This document shows, piece by piece, positions 19,421 to 28,790 of a stretch of DNA of 64,000 bases; the stretch's first letter is position 1, and every line of letters begins with the position of its first letter. The DNA is from Odoribacter sp. (GTDB taxonomy: Bacteria > Bacteroidota > Bacteroidia > Bacteroidales > Prolixibacteraceae): NCBI GenBank assembly GCA_013824715.1, contig PNOH01000021.1, forward strand, positions 18,983 through 82,982. Reading direction: 5' to 3'. Both the position numbers and the translations under genes were made by a program. Below the pieces are notes generated by a model. The model had not been told where the DNA came from and ran no database searches. It saw only the letters and a program-made list of their open reading frames with translations.

Positions 19421-19810
19421 CTATTCCATATCGCTGAGGTGCAAATCTAGCGCTTTTACCGAAATTTGAATTTCGCGGATGGAAATAGCAAGCGACAGAA
19501 TAAGCAACACCAGGGCGATGCCAAACAGGATTTCAGCCCAGATCATAAAATGTACATAGATCAGAAACATACAAATTACACAAAGGAGCAGGCTCGATAT
19601 TCCCAAAACCTGCATGGTCTGCGTTAGACGAAGCCGTTTTCTTAAATTCTGAATTTGCCCAAGCAGAATGAAATTCGGGTTTTTCTTAAAACTGGTATGC
19701 AGGCTCCGAACCACAGAAGCATAAGCCAGAAACCGGTTCGTATAGGCAAGTGTAATAAGCGATACTGCTGAAAACAACAAGGCGGGTGTGGTCAAGGTCA
19801 ATTGCTCCAT
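19421..19810 (-). CDS. DUF2721-like membrane protein
   Basis: 129 aa, TM helices, ALLFSAVSLITLAYTNRFLAYASVVRSLH pattern. Confidence 0.65.
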   Translation of the reverse strand: MEQLTLTTPALLFSAVSLITLAYTNRFLAYASVVRSLHTSFKKNPNFILLGQIQNLRKRLRLTQTMQVLGISSLLLCVICMFLIYVHFMIWAEILFGIALVLLILSLAISIREIQISVKALDLHLSDME

Positions 19811-19840
19811 GATAAAAGTTTTAAGTGCCTAAAGTGAAAA

Positions 19841-19934
19841 CTATTTACTATTTAATCATTTACAATTTACTATTATGGATTGCCGTTGATTTGCCCCAAA
19901 ATAGTAAATAGTAAATAGTCCAATCGTAAATCGA
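19841..19934. repeat. Imperfect hairpin of TTTAC-iterons, GCCCCAAAA loop
   Basis: ctatttactatttaatcatttacaatttactatt...ttgccccaaaatagtaaatagtaaatagtccaatcgtaaat. Confidence 0.65.
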
Positions 19935-19939
19935 TTCTA

Positions 19940-21031
19940 TTATTTCAATAAACCAGATATCGTCACTCCCAGTTTTTCTTCACGAAGGTTTCTCCCAATA
20001 ATTTTACCGGTTTTATCGAGCAGTAAATTGGCTGGTATTGAATTCACCGCATATAAGGCAGCAGCTTCGTTTTTCCAACCTTTCAGATCAGAAACGTGGG
20101 GCCAGGTAAGCTGATCGTCGGCAATGGCTTTCAACCATTTATCCTTACTGGTATCGAGCGATACACCAAATACGCCAAAACCTTTAGCTTTGTTACTGTT
20201 ATAAACAGCTACCACGTTAGGATTTTCGCGGCGGCACGGACCACACCATGATGCCCAGAAATCAATCAGTGTATATTCGTTTTTTGAATAGATATCACTC
20301 AGTTTAACCGGATTTCCTTCAGCATCGTTCATGGTAAAATCAGGGGCTGTTTGACCGATAGCAACTATTTTAAGCTTGGCAACACGATCTTTCATAGAAA
20401 CAACCGTCGGGACCGAATCGAGTTTGGCATCAAATCCTGCCAGATAACCTTCCAGAACATCGGCTTCCATATCGTAATATACGCGTCCTAAAAGATATGG
20501 CGAAACAAACGAAGCCGGATTTGCTTTGATATATTCTTTTTGCTGAGTATCAATATCGTTGAAGATATTTTCGGCCAGAACCATCAAACTGTCTGACTGG
20601 TTATTCGCACCACTTTTCCCTGCTTCCTTTGATTGTTTAAAAAATGCCATACCCAGTTCGTCCATTTCGTCAAGTTTATCCTGAAGGGTCTGGAATTCAT
20701 TATGAACGATTGAACCTGAAACTTTTGCTGCAGACAACGAATCAATTGAACCGGCAATCGAAATATTGGAGTTTTCAATAAAAAACATCAACTTGTCTTT
20801 TTTGGAGCTAATGCCCAAATAATATACTTCAGGATTTTTAACAGCACCTTTAAATTGACATTCGCCGTTTTTAAACTCAGTTGAATCGAGTTTCACCCAT
20901 TCGCCTTTAATCCGTTGGGTAAGAAATGCTTTTCCTTCGGCATTGGCCAGTTTTACTTTTACCTGGTAGGAAGGTTTTTGGGTACAGGCAAAAAATCCAA
21001 ATAGCAATGCAATCAGTATGAAATTTTTCAT
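19940..21031 (-). CDS. TlpA-family thiol:disulfide oxidoreductase with N-terminal DUF4369
   Basis: LIDFWASWCGPCRRENPNVVAVY; lipoprotein signal LFGFFACTQ. Confidence 0.9.
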   Translation of the reverse strand: MKNFILIALLFGFFACTQKPSYQVKVKLANAEGKAFLTQRIKGEWVKLDSTEFKNGECQFKGAVKNPEVYYLGISSKKDKLMFFIENSNISIAGSIDSLSAAKVSGSIVHNEFQTLQDKLDEMDELGMAFFKQSKEAGKSGANNQSDSLMVLAENIFNDIDTQQKEYIKANPASFVSPYLLGRVYYDMEADVLEGYLAGFDAKLDSVPTVVSMKDRVAKLKIVAIGQTAPDFTMNDAEGNPVKLSDIYSKNEYTLIDFWASWCGPCRRENPNVVAVYNSNKAKGFGVFGVSLDTSKDKWLKAIADDQLTWPHVSDLKGWKNEAAALYAVNSIPANLLLDKTGKIIGRNLREEKLGVTISGLLK

Positions 21032-21103
21032 AGTTGTATTTTTATTAGTTGAAAAGTATTTGATTAATCATTAGCAAAATAAAAGAAATTAATTGAACAA
21101 AAA

Positions 21104-21127
21104 AACCGGGACGAAGATCCCGGTTTT
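21104..21127 (-). terminator. Intrinsic terminator of asnB
   Basis: aaaaaccggg-acgaaga-tcccggtttt; T-run on minus-strand transcript. Confidence 0.7.
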
Positions 21128-21165
21128 CCTGTTTCAATATAAGCGATTTAAAAACAAATTAACGA

Positions 21166-22839
21166 TTATTTTTTTTCATACCCTTCCAAATGAACGCTGC
21201 CTACCGAACGGCCCGAAGGATCGGCATTGTTCCTGAAACTGGCATCCCATTCCAGGGCAATTGGCGTACTGCAAGCGATTGACGGCACTGAGGGCACACA
21301 ACTTGCAGCCGAATCGGACGGAAAATGCTCGGTAAAAATGGAACGATAGAAATACTCTTCTTTCGACATGGGTGTATTGATCGGGAAACGGTATTTCGAG
21401 GTACTCATCATTTCGTCTGTCACTTTTTCAGCAACCATCGCTTTCAGCGAATCAATCCAATTGTAACCGACACCATCCGAGAATTGTTCTTTCTGCCGCC
21501 AAACCACACTTTCAGGCAAATAATCTTCGAATGCCTTGCGAACCACCCATTTTTCCATGCGACCGTTTTTGGCCATTTTTTCTTCCGGATTAATCCGCAT
21601 GGCCACATCCAGGAATTCTTTATCGAGGAATGGAACGCGGCCTTCAACACCCCAGGCAGCCAGCGATTTGTTGGCGCGCAGGCAATCATACAAATGTAAT
21701 TTGCCCAGTTTGCGAACTGTTTCTTCGTGAAAAGCCCTTGCATTTGGCGCCTTGTGGAAATACAGGTAGCCGCCAAAAATCTCATCTGCGCCTTCGCCCG
21801 AAAGCACCATTTTTACGCCCATGGATTTGATTACCCGTGACAAAAGGTACATTGGCGTTGATGCCCGGACAGTTGTCACGTCATAAGTTTCGAGGTGATA
21901 GATCACATCGCGGATGGCATCCAAACCTTCCTGAACAGTGAAATGGATTTGATGATGGACCGTTCCGATATGATCAGCGACTTTCCGGGCTGCTGCCAAA
22001 TCGGGCGAACCAACCAACCCAACGGCAAACGAGTGCAACTGCGGCCAATAGGCCGTTTCCGAATCATGAGATTCGATCCGGAAAGCCGCGTATTTTTTCG
22101 CAATGGCCGAAATTACCGACGAGTCAAGGCCGCCTGAAAGTAAAACCCCATAAGGAACATCCGACATTAGTTGGCGGTGTACAGCGGCTTCGAGCGCAGT
22201 TCGCAGCTCATCCATATCAAAGCCGTTGTCCTTTACAGCGTCAAACGATTTCCATTCCCGGTCGTACCAGGTTTTTATTTCACCATCTGCGCTGAACAAA
22301 TATTGTCCGGGCAAAAACTCTTCAATTTTACTGCAATGGCCTTCCAATGCTTTCAACTCAGAAGCCACGTAATAATTGCCATGCTTATCCCATCCCTGGT
22401 ACAACGGAATGATTCCGATATGGTCTCGTGCAATCAGATAAACATCTTTTTCGAGATCGTATAATGCAAAAGCAAAAATTCCGTTCAGGTCTTCCAGAAA
22501 ATCAACTCCTTTTTCGCGGTATAAAGCCAAAATAACTTCACAGTCGGAATGGGTCAGAAATTCGTACGAATCGCCGATCCGTTCACGGATTTCAAGATGG
22601 TTATATATTTCACCATTTACGGCCAAAACCAGTTTACGGTCTTTGCTGTACAAAGGCTGACCACCTGATTCGGGGTCAACAACCGACAAACGCTCGTGTG
22701 AAAGAATTGCCTTGTCGCACGAAAAAATGCCCGACCAATCGGGACCACGATGACGAATTTTCTTCGACATCTTCAAAACCTGAGGACGCAATTCATGCGC
22801 CGGAACTTTTAAATCAAATACACCTACAAATCCGCACAT
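21166..22839 (-). CDS. asnB: Asparagine synthase B (glutamine-hydrolysing)
   Basis: MCGFVGVFDL N-terminal Cys nucleophile; SGGLDSSVISAIAKKYA PP-loop; GEGADEIFGGYLYFHKAP. Confidence 0.95.
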   Translation of the reverse strand: MCGFVGVFDLKVPAHELRPQVLKMSKKIRHRGPDWSGIFSCDKAILSHERLSVVDPESGGQPLYSKDRKLVLAVNGEIYNHLEIRERIGDSYEFLTHSDCEVILALYREKGVDFLEDLNGIFAFALYDLEKDVYLIARDHIGIIPLYQGWDKHGNYYVASELKALEGHCSKIEEFLPGQYLFSADGEIKTWYDREWKSFDAVKDNGFDMDELRTALEAAVHRQLMSDVPYGVLLSGGLDSSVISAIAKKYAAFRIESHDSETAYWPQLHSFAVGLVGSPDLAAARKVADHIGTVHHQIHFTVQEGLDAIRDVIYHLETYDVTTVRASTPMYLLSRVIKSMGVKMVLSGEGADEIFGGYLYFHKAPNARAFHEETVRKLGKLHLYDCLRANKSLAAWGVEGRVPFLDKEFLDVAMRINPEEKMAKNGRMEKWVVRKAFEDYLPESVVWRQKEQFSDGVGYNWIDSLKAMVAEKVTDEMMSTSKYRFPINTPMSKEEYFYRSIFTEHFPSDSAASCVPSVPSIACSTPIALEWDASFRNNADPSGRSVGSVHLEGYEKK

Positions 22840-23204
22840 AGTATTTTGGGTTTAAATATTAACTTTATTGAAATATAATTTGCGTTCAAAAATAGTCATT
22901 TTGATTTATTTCAGAAAGAATAACTGACATATTTCTTATTTCTATTCAGTTTGCTATCAAATAAATCAATTCTGGTTCATTTTTGTAGAATTGATGAATT
23001 TTGATTTTTCGAATGCCTCCCTTATTTTGCTATCAACAAATCTGTAAAAATCCAACTATATTTTCTTTACCCCCTCATTTCAACAACAAAACAACTAAAA
23101 CAACAATCTGTTTTCCCAGCATACCCATTCAGGAGAATATTGTTGCACGATTGTTACGAAAATGTAAAAAGGCTGCCAAAACTGACTGCCTTTCCCCATA
23201 TTTT

Positions 23205-23554
23205 GGTTCTATAATGTTTGGTGTGGGTAAGAATTTTTACTGACTACAAAGTAAATCTTAAACAAGGAAATTCTTTGCTAAGAAAAACCTAATTTTTATT
23301 TAAACAACCTTAGTAGTAAGCATAATTTTCCTTGTTTTTTTAACCTTATTTATTCATCTATAAATCAATCAGGTAATAAGGTCAAATTCATATTCACGAA
23401 CAATTACTACTGAGGTTTCTCAGACAAATAAGGTTTTAAAAAATGAAAATTCCTGTACCCATGACAAATGAGACTACTCCGGATAAAGCTATAATACCCA
23501 CAGCATTCGTTAATGAACCATTTTATCTTTACCCAAACGAATCGTTATAGAACC
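23205..23554. mobile_element. ~350-bp non-autonomous transposable element (MITE-like; ISL3-like ends are a guess)
   Basis: TIRs GGTTCTATAATGTTTGGTGTGGGTAA / reverse complement of ttacccaaacgaatcgttatagaacc, 22/26 match; flanking repeat (C)ATATTTT on both sides; no transposase. Confidence 0.8.
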
Positions 23555-23572
23555 ATATTTTTTCAATCAAGG

Positions 23573-24673
23573 CTAAACATTAAACCTAAAGTGCATAATA
23601 TCGCCATCCTGAACCACATATTCTTTGCCTTCGATACCAATTTTACCGGCCTCGCGGCAAGCAGCTTCAGAACCTAGACGGATATAGTCTTTGTATTTGA
23701 TCACTTCGGCACGGATAAAACCCCTTTCAAAATCGGTATGAATAATACCTGCTGCCTGGGGAGCTTTTGTTCCATGAACATAAGTCCAGGCACGGCTTTC
23801 GTCGGCGCCGGTGGTAAAATAAGTTTCGAGGTTCAGCAATTTATACGCAGCGTGAATCAGCATATTGACTCCAGGCTCGGCTAAGCCAAGTTCTTCCAGG
23901 AACATTTGTTTTTCTTCGTAGGTCTCCAGTTCAGCAATATCCGATTCGGTTGCTGCTGCAATCACCAAAATTCCGGCATTCTCGTCTTTCACAGCTTCTC
24001 GAACCATCTCAACATACCGGTTGCCATTCTTTGCCGAACCTTCGTCAACGTTGCAGGCATACAAAACAGGTTTGTTGGTAAGCAAAAAGAAATCATGTGT
24101 TAGCTTTTTCTCTTCCGGATGAAGTTCGACCGTGCGTGCCGATTTGCCCTGGATAAGCGCATCGCGGTAACGATGACTGATTTCGACTATCTTTTTGGCC
24201 GAACTATCTGCTCCATGTTTTGCTACCTTTTCCCACTTTGAAATACGGGCTTCGACGGTTTCGAGGTCTTTCAACTGCAGTTCGAAATCAACAATTTCTT
24301 TATCCCTGATCGGATTAATTGATCCGTCAACATGCGCTATGTTGTCGTTATCGAAACAGCGCAAAACATGGATGATTGCATCGGTTTCACGAATAGTTGC
24401 AAGGAACTGATTCCCCAGGCCTTCGCCTTTACTGGCCCCTTTCACCAATCCGGCAATGTCAACAATTTCGATGGTCGTTGGAACGACCTTTTTTGGATTA
24501 TCAATCCGTTGAAGTTCAATCAACCGGTTGTCGGGAACAGTAATTACCCCAATATTGGGTTCGATCGTACAAAACGGATAATTTGCCGACTGCGCTTTTG
24601 CGCTCGACAAACAATTGAACAAGGTTGACTTTCCTACATTCGGAAGCCCAACAATTCCACATTTTAAAGTCAT
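23573..24673 (-). CDS. ychF: Redox-regulated/ribosome-binding ATPase YchF (Obg family)
   Basis: MTLKCGIVGLPNVGKSTLFNCLSSAKAQSANYPFCTIEPNIGVI; C-terminal TGS domain. Confidence 0.95.
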   Translation of the reverse strand: MTLKCGIVGLPNVGKSTLFNCLSSAKAQSANYPFCTIEPNIGVITVPDNRLIELQRIDNPKKVVPTTIEIVDIAGLVKGASKGEGLGNQFLATIRETDAIIHVLRCFDNDNIAHVDGSINPIRDKEIVDFELQLKDLETVEARISKWEKVAKHGADSSAKKIVEISHRYRDALIQGKSARTVELHPEEKKLTHDFFLLTNKPVLYACNVDEGSAKNGNRYVEMVREAVKDENAGILVIAAATESDIAELETYEEKQMFLEELGLAEPGVNMLIHAAYKLLNLETYFTTGADESRAWTYVHGTKAPQAAGIIHTDFERGFIRAEVIKYKDYIRLGSEAACREAGKIGIEGKEYVVQDGDIMHFRFNV

Positions 24674-24758
24674 TCCACTTTATCTTTTGATATATGGTGT
24701 AAAGATAAACGATTCAACCAACTAAAAAGCAATTATTATCAACACAATGAGAGAGATT

Positions 24759-24780
24759 ATATTCCGGAATATTACTTTTG
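24759..24780 (+). promoter_or_regulatory. 14-bp perfect palindrome abutting a -7 element, putative operator/promoter
   Basis: ATATTCCGGAATAT (24759-24772) directly next to TACTTTTG (24773-24780), about 20 nt upstream of the Nudix-like regulator ATG. Confidence 0.55.
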
Positions 24781-24799
24781 CGTTCAAAGCTTATGCTCC

Positions 24800-25549
24800 A
24801 TGATTTTAAATTCAGTTTCAGTTGATTGCGTTATTTTCGGTTTCGACAAATCCGGATTAAAAGTTTTACTTGTACAAACTGACAAAGAAATCCTTAAACA
24901 GGTTCTTCCTGAACAGGCCAGCTCTGATCAGATCAGGCAGATTTATGAAAAACATCCGGTATTTACGAGTGATGTTGATTGGAGCTTATTTGGCGGACAT
25001 GTTCCCGAACAACAGGATTTGGATGAATTTGCCAAAGACCTTCTTTTTCAGGCAACCGGACTGAATGATGTTTTTCTTCAGCAAATTAATGCTTTTGGCT
25101 CGCTTGAACGTGTTCCATATATCAGGGTAATTACTATCGGCTATTACGCATTGATTAATCCTGACTATTACGACCTGAAACAATCGAAACTGGCCAAATC
25201 GTTGCAGTGGTTTAACCTGAATGAAATACCAACTCTATGTTTCGATCATGATAAAATCATTCAGCAAGCCCTCCTGAAATTGCGCCAGCAAGTCATGTAC
25301 CATCCAATTGGATTTCACCTTTTGCCCGACAAATTTACATTGACCGAAATTCAGTCGCTCTATGAAGTCATCCTGAATAAAAAGATGGACACGCGTAACT
25401 TCAGGAAGAAACTGGCCAAAATGGAATTATTAATTGATTCGGGCCAAAAACAGCAGAACGTGGCCCATCGCGCGGCCAAATTATATCAGTTTGATATTCA
25501 GGTTTACGAAAAGCTTAAGGATGAGGGATTGAATTTCAGGATTGAATAA
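24800..25549 (+). CDS. NrtR/AraR-type transcriptional regulator: degenerate Nudix domain plus winged helix
   Basis: Nudix-like N-terminus; Nudix box position GGHVPEQQDLDEFAKDLLFQATGL lacks the catalytic REUxEE residues; C-terminus LTEIQSLYEVILNKKMDTRNFRKKLAKMELL is NrtR-like wHTH. Confidence 0.82.
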   Translation: MILNSVSVDCVIFGFDKSGLKVLLVQTDKEILKQVLPEQASSDQIRQIYEKHPVFTSDVDWSLFGGHVPEQQDLDEFAKDLLFQATGLNDVFLQQINAFGSLERVPYIRVITIGYYALINPDYYDLKQSKLAKSLQWFNLNEIPTLCFDHDKIIQQALLKLRQQVMYHPIGFHLLPDKFTLTEIQSLYEVILNKKMDTRNFRKKLAKMELLIDSGQKQQNVAHRAAKLYQFDIQVYEKLKDEGLNFRIE

Positions 25550-25553
25550 TAAA

Positions 25554-25645
25554 AGTCAGAAGATGGAAGTTAGAAGTCAGAAGACGGAAGTTAGAAGTCA
25601 GAAGACGGAAGTCAGAAGTTGGAAGGCGGAAGTTAGAAGTTAGAA
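25554..25645. repeat. Degenerate tandem repeat (GAAGTCAGAAGACGGAAGTTA)n
   Basis: agtcagaagatggaagttagaagtcagaagacggaagttagaagtcagaagacggaag... Confidence 0.8.
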
Positions 25646-25654
25646 GAAAACTAT

Positions 25655-25742
25655 ATAATTGTCAAATTGCCAAATTGTTTAATTGTCGAATCTTCGATTT
25701 GCCAAATTGTTTCATTGTCGAATCTTCGAATTGTCAAATTAA
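25655..25742. repeat. Degenerate tandem repeat (AATTGTC(A/G)AAT..)n
   Basis: attgtcaaattgccaaattgtttaattgtcgaatcttcgatttgccaaattgtttcattgtcgaatcttcgaattgtcaaatt. Confidence 0.8.
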
Positions 25743-25787
25743 ACCATTTCTCCCTATTCCTGTCTTACCATCAACGATTGTTTTTGT

Positions 25788-26348
25788 ATGACCAACGACC
25801 AGCAAATATTGGATAGTCTGAAAGACCCTTCAACCAGGGAACTGGCTTTCAGGCATCTGATTTCCAAATACAAGGAAAGGCTTTACTGGCACATCCGAAA
25901 AATCGTGTTAAACCATGATGATACCGACGATGTCCTTCAAAATACTTTTATCAAGATATGGAACGGAATTGGCTCTTTCAGGGCCGAATCGAGTCTGTTT
26001 ACCTGGCTGTACCGCATTGCTACCAACGAATCAATCACTTTTCTGAATCAGCGAAAGCGCAAAGCAATGTCGGGTTTGAATGATGAAAACCAATTTTTAA
26101 TTGATAACCTGGAAAGTGACTCTTATTTTGATGGCGACGAATGGCAAATGATTTTACAAAAGGCTATTGCAACCCTGCCCGAAAAACAAAGGCTGGTATT
26201 CAACCTGAAGTACTTTGAGGAAATCAAATATGAAGAAATGTCGCAAATTCTGGAGACATCGGTGGGCGCCCTGAAAGCATCGTACCACCACGCGGTGAAA
26301 AAAGTTGAAGAATACGTTAAGTCGCACGAAACAAGAATAGAACCTTAA
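25788..26348 (+). CDS. ECF RNA polymerase sigma factor (sigma-70 family)
   Basis: DDTDDVLQNTFIKIWNGIGSFRAESSLFTWLYRIATNESITFLNQRKRK; LPEKQRLVFNLKYFEEIKYEEMSQILETSVGALKASYHHAVKKV. Confidence 0.92.
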   Translation: MTNDQQILDSLKDPSTRELAFRHLISKYKERLYWHIRKIVLNHDDTDDVLQNTFIKIWNGIGSFRAESSLFTWLYRIATNESITFLNQRKRKAMSGLNDENQFLIDNLESDSYFDGDEWQMILQKAIATLPEKQRLVFNLKYFEEIKYEEMSQILETSVGALKASYHHAVKKVEEYVKSHETRIEP

Positions 26349-26422
26349 TGGATGAAAATTAAACAGGTTGAAAATTAAACTATTTGAAATTAAAGATGTC
26401 AAAGCCATATAATTAGAAGATC

Positions 26423-26878
26423 ATGTACGAAGAAGAAAATATAGAACCCGATTTTATGAAACGGCCCCCAAAAAATCCGTTTCGAACTCCTGATTCCTAT
26501 TTTGAGTCACTCGAAGACCGGATTATGGGGAATATTAAAGACCAGACGAAGAAAAGTTCTTCAACCAGAATAATACGGTTCCTGAAACCTGCGCTGGGTA
26601 TAGCAGCCAGCATTACCCTGGTTTATATGCTGGCTTATTATCCAATTAATAAGTTCCTGCTGAAAGACACTGTCCAAACAGAACTAACAGATACTACCGG
26701 CACCGACTTGCTAAATGATTATTCCATCAATATAGCTTCAATTGATGATAATTCATTGATAAATGCCATTTTTACTGATGAGACAAACATTTTCGCTGAA
26801 ACTAATCCGGATGAATTTCTGGCTTATCTTTCTACCGGCTTGAATGATGTTGAAATTTATTCTGAAATTCAAAATTAA
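26423..26878 (+). CDS. Single-TM protein, putative membrane partner (anti-sigma-like) of the upstream ECF sigma factor
   Basis: 151 aa with one TM (ALGIAASITLVYMLAYYPI) immediately downstream of the sigma gene. Confidence 0.6.
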   Translation: MYEEENIEPDFMKRPPKNPFRTPDSYFESLEDRIMGNIKDQTKKSSSTRIIRFLKPALGIAASITLVYMLAYYPINKFLLKDTVQTELTDTTGTDLLNDYSINIASIDDNSLINAIFTDETNIFAETNPDEFLAYLSTGLNDVEIYSEIQN

Positions 26879-26884
26879 TTAATA

Positions 26885-27343
26885 ATGAAGAAGTTATTCC
26901 TGATAAGCATTTTGTCGATCTTTACGTTTACCGTATTGGTTGCACAGGAAAGAAGAGGCCCAAGTCCTGAAATGTTTGAAAAAATAAAGGCTGAAAAAAT
27001 ATCCTTTTTTACCAGTAAGTTAGACCTGACACCTTCTGAAGCACAAACTTTCTGGCCGGTTTACAACGAATTTGAAAAGAAAAGATTTGATATTCAGCGG
27101 CAGATTCATGAATTTGAACGTATGCCTGATGAAAAATTCACCAATCTTTCAGAATCTGAAATCGAAAAAATGACCAGTAATTACATTGGTTCATTCGAAA
27201 AAGAAGCGCTGCTTTTGAAAGAATACAATTCGCAATTTCTGAAAGTACTTCCAAAGAAAAAGGTATTGATGATGTACCGGACCGAAAATGAATTCAGGTC
27301 ACATTTGATCAGGGAATTCAGGAAGAATCAAAAGAAAGAATAA
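26885..27343 (+). CDS. Secreted Spy/CpxP-like periplasmic protein
   Basis: Signal peptide; LDLTPSEAQTFWPVYNEFEKKRFDIQRQ LTxxQ-like repeat region. Confidence 0.65.
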   Translation: MKKLFLISILSIFTFTVLVAQERRGPSPEMFEKIKAEKISFFTSKLDLTPSEAQTFWPVYNEFEKKRFDIQRQIHEFERMPDEKFTNLSESEIEKMTSNYIGSFEKEALLLKEYNSQFLKVLPKKKVLMMYRTENEFRSHLIREFRKNQKKE

Positions 27344-27345
27344 AC

Positions 27346-27369
27346 AAAAGCCGGATTTTCCGGCTTTTA
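27346..27369. terminator. Bidirectional intrinsic terminator between Spy-like gene and hisS
   Basis: aaaagccggattttccggctttta. Confidence 0.75.
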
Positions 27370-28734
27370 TTATTCTGAAAGTATTTTGATCAATTCCTGT
27401 GGATCAACCAACTGTTGTTCGCCGGAAAGCATGTTTTTTAAATTGATTTTGCCCTGCGCCAGTTCGTTTTCGCCGACAATGGCCACAAATGGTATTTTTT
27501 TGTTGTTGGCCCAGGCCATTTGCTTGGCCATTTTGCTCTTATCGGGAAAAATTTCGGCATTGATTCCGGCCCTGCGCACAGCCGCTAAAACGGGCAGACA
27601 AAAAGCTTCTTCAGCCGGGCCAAAATTCACAAACATTAATTTAGTCGAATCAACCGTTTCGGAAGGGAACAGTTGCAATTGGGTCAGTACATCATAAATC
27701 CGGTCGGCGCCAAATGAAATTCCAACTCCGGAAACACCCGGCATTCCAAAGTTTCCGGTCAGGTCGTCGTAACGGCCACCGCCTGCGATGCTGCCCATTG
27801 TAGAATCTTTGGCTTTCACTTCGAAAATTGCTCCGGTATAATAATTCAATCCACGGGCAAGTGTCAAATCCAGTTCAACTTCGGTTGTCAATTGCAAAGT
27901 TCCCAAATAGGCAAATAAAGTTCGTACTTCAGCAATTCCTTTCGCTCCAATTTCGGATTGACCAATTGCCGATGTCAACTGTGCCAGTTTTTCTGAAACC
28001 GACCCCGACAAATGCAAAATCGGCTGCAACTTATCAACAGCATTTTGCGGAATGCCTTTTTCGAGCAATTCTTCATTCACTTTTTCCAGACCGATTTTCT
28101 CCAGCTTATCTATGGCAATGGTAATATCCACAATCCGGTCTTTTTCGCCAATTACCTCAGCAATTCCGGCGAGAATTTTTCGGTTGTTGATCTTCACCAC
28201 GGTATTAATCTTCAGCCTGGCAAAAATCTGGTCAACAATCTGCACCAACTCCATTTCGTTGAGCAGCGAATCACTTCCCACAATATCCACATCGCACTGA
28301 TAAAACTCTCGGTAGCGGCCTTTTTGCGGACGGTCGGCCCGCCAAACAGGCTGAATCTGATAGCGTTTAAAGGGAAATGAAATGTCATTTCTATACTGAA
28401 CCACATATCTGGCAAAAGGCACAGTCAGGTCATATCGCAAACCCTTTTCCGATATTCTATTGGTGAGCCGGATGCTGTTTCTTTCAAGCAATTCCTGTTC
28501 GGTTGGAGCCGCAGCAAAATCGCCTGAATTCAGAATTTTGAACAGCAATTTATCACCTTCTTCTCCGTATTTTCCCATCAAAGTCGAAAGGTTTTCCATT
28601 GCCGGAGTTTCAATGGGTTGAAATCCGTACAATCGAAAAATACTTTTGATGGTGTCGAAAATATAGTTCCGGTTGGTCATTTCAGCCGGTGAAAAATCAC
28701 GTGTTCCTTTTGGAATCGAAGGTTTCTGTGCCAT
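27370..28734 (-). CDS. hisS: Histidyl-tRNA synthetase
   Basis: [61 protein letters not shown]. Confidence 0.96.
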   Translation of the reverse strand: MAQKPSIPKGTRDFSPAEMTNRNYIFDTIKSIFRLYGFQPIETPAMENLSTLMGKYGEEGDKLLFKILNSGDFAAAPTEQELLERNSIRLTNRISEKGLRYDLTVPFARYVVQYRNDISFPFKRYQIQPVWRADRPQKGRYREFYQCDVDIVGSDSLLNEMELVQIVDQIFARLKINTVVKINNRKILAGIAEVIGEKDRIVDITIAIDKLEKIGLEKVNEELLEKGIPQNAVDKLQPILHLSGSVSEKLAQLTSAIGQSEIGAKGIAEVRTLFAYLGTLQLTTEVELDLTLARGLNYYTGAIFEVKAKDSTMGSIAGGGRYDDLTGNFGMPGVSGVGISFGADRIYDVLTQLQLFPSETVDSTKLMFVNFGPAEEAFCLPVLAAVRRAGINAEIFPDKSKMAKQMAWANNKKIPFVAIVGENELAQGKINLKNMLSGEQQLVDPQELIKILSE

Positions 28735-28790
28735 GGTTGTTTATTTCGGAAGGGGCAAAATTAAGGAAATTCAGGAAAAACCGGCCATAT

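Noticed and set aside
25554-25742. Possible CRISPR array
   Set aside because: Units are degenerate, contiguous and lack regular unique spacers; no cas genes in window.
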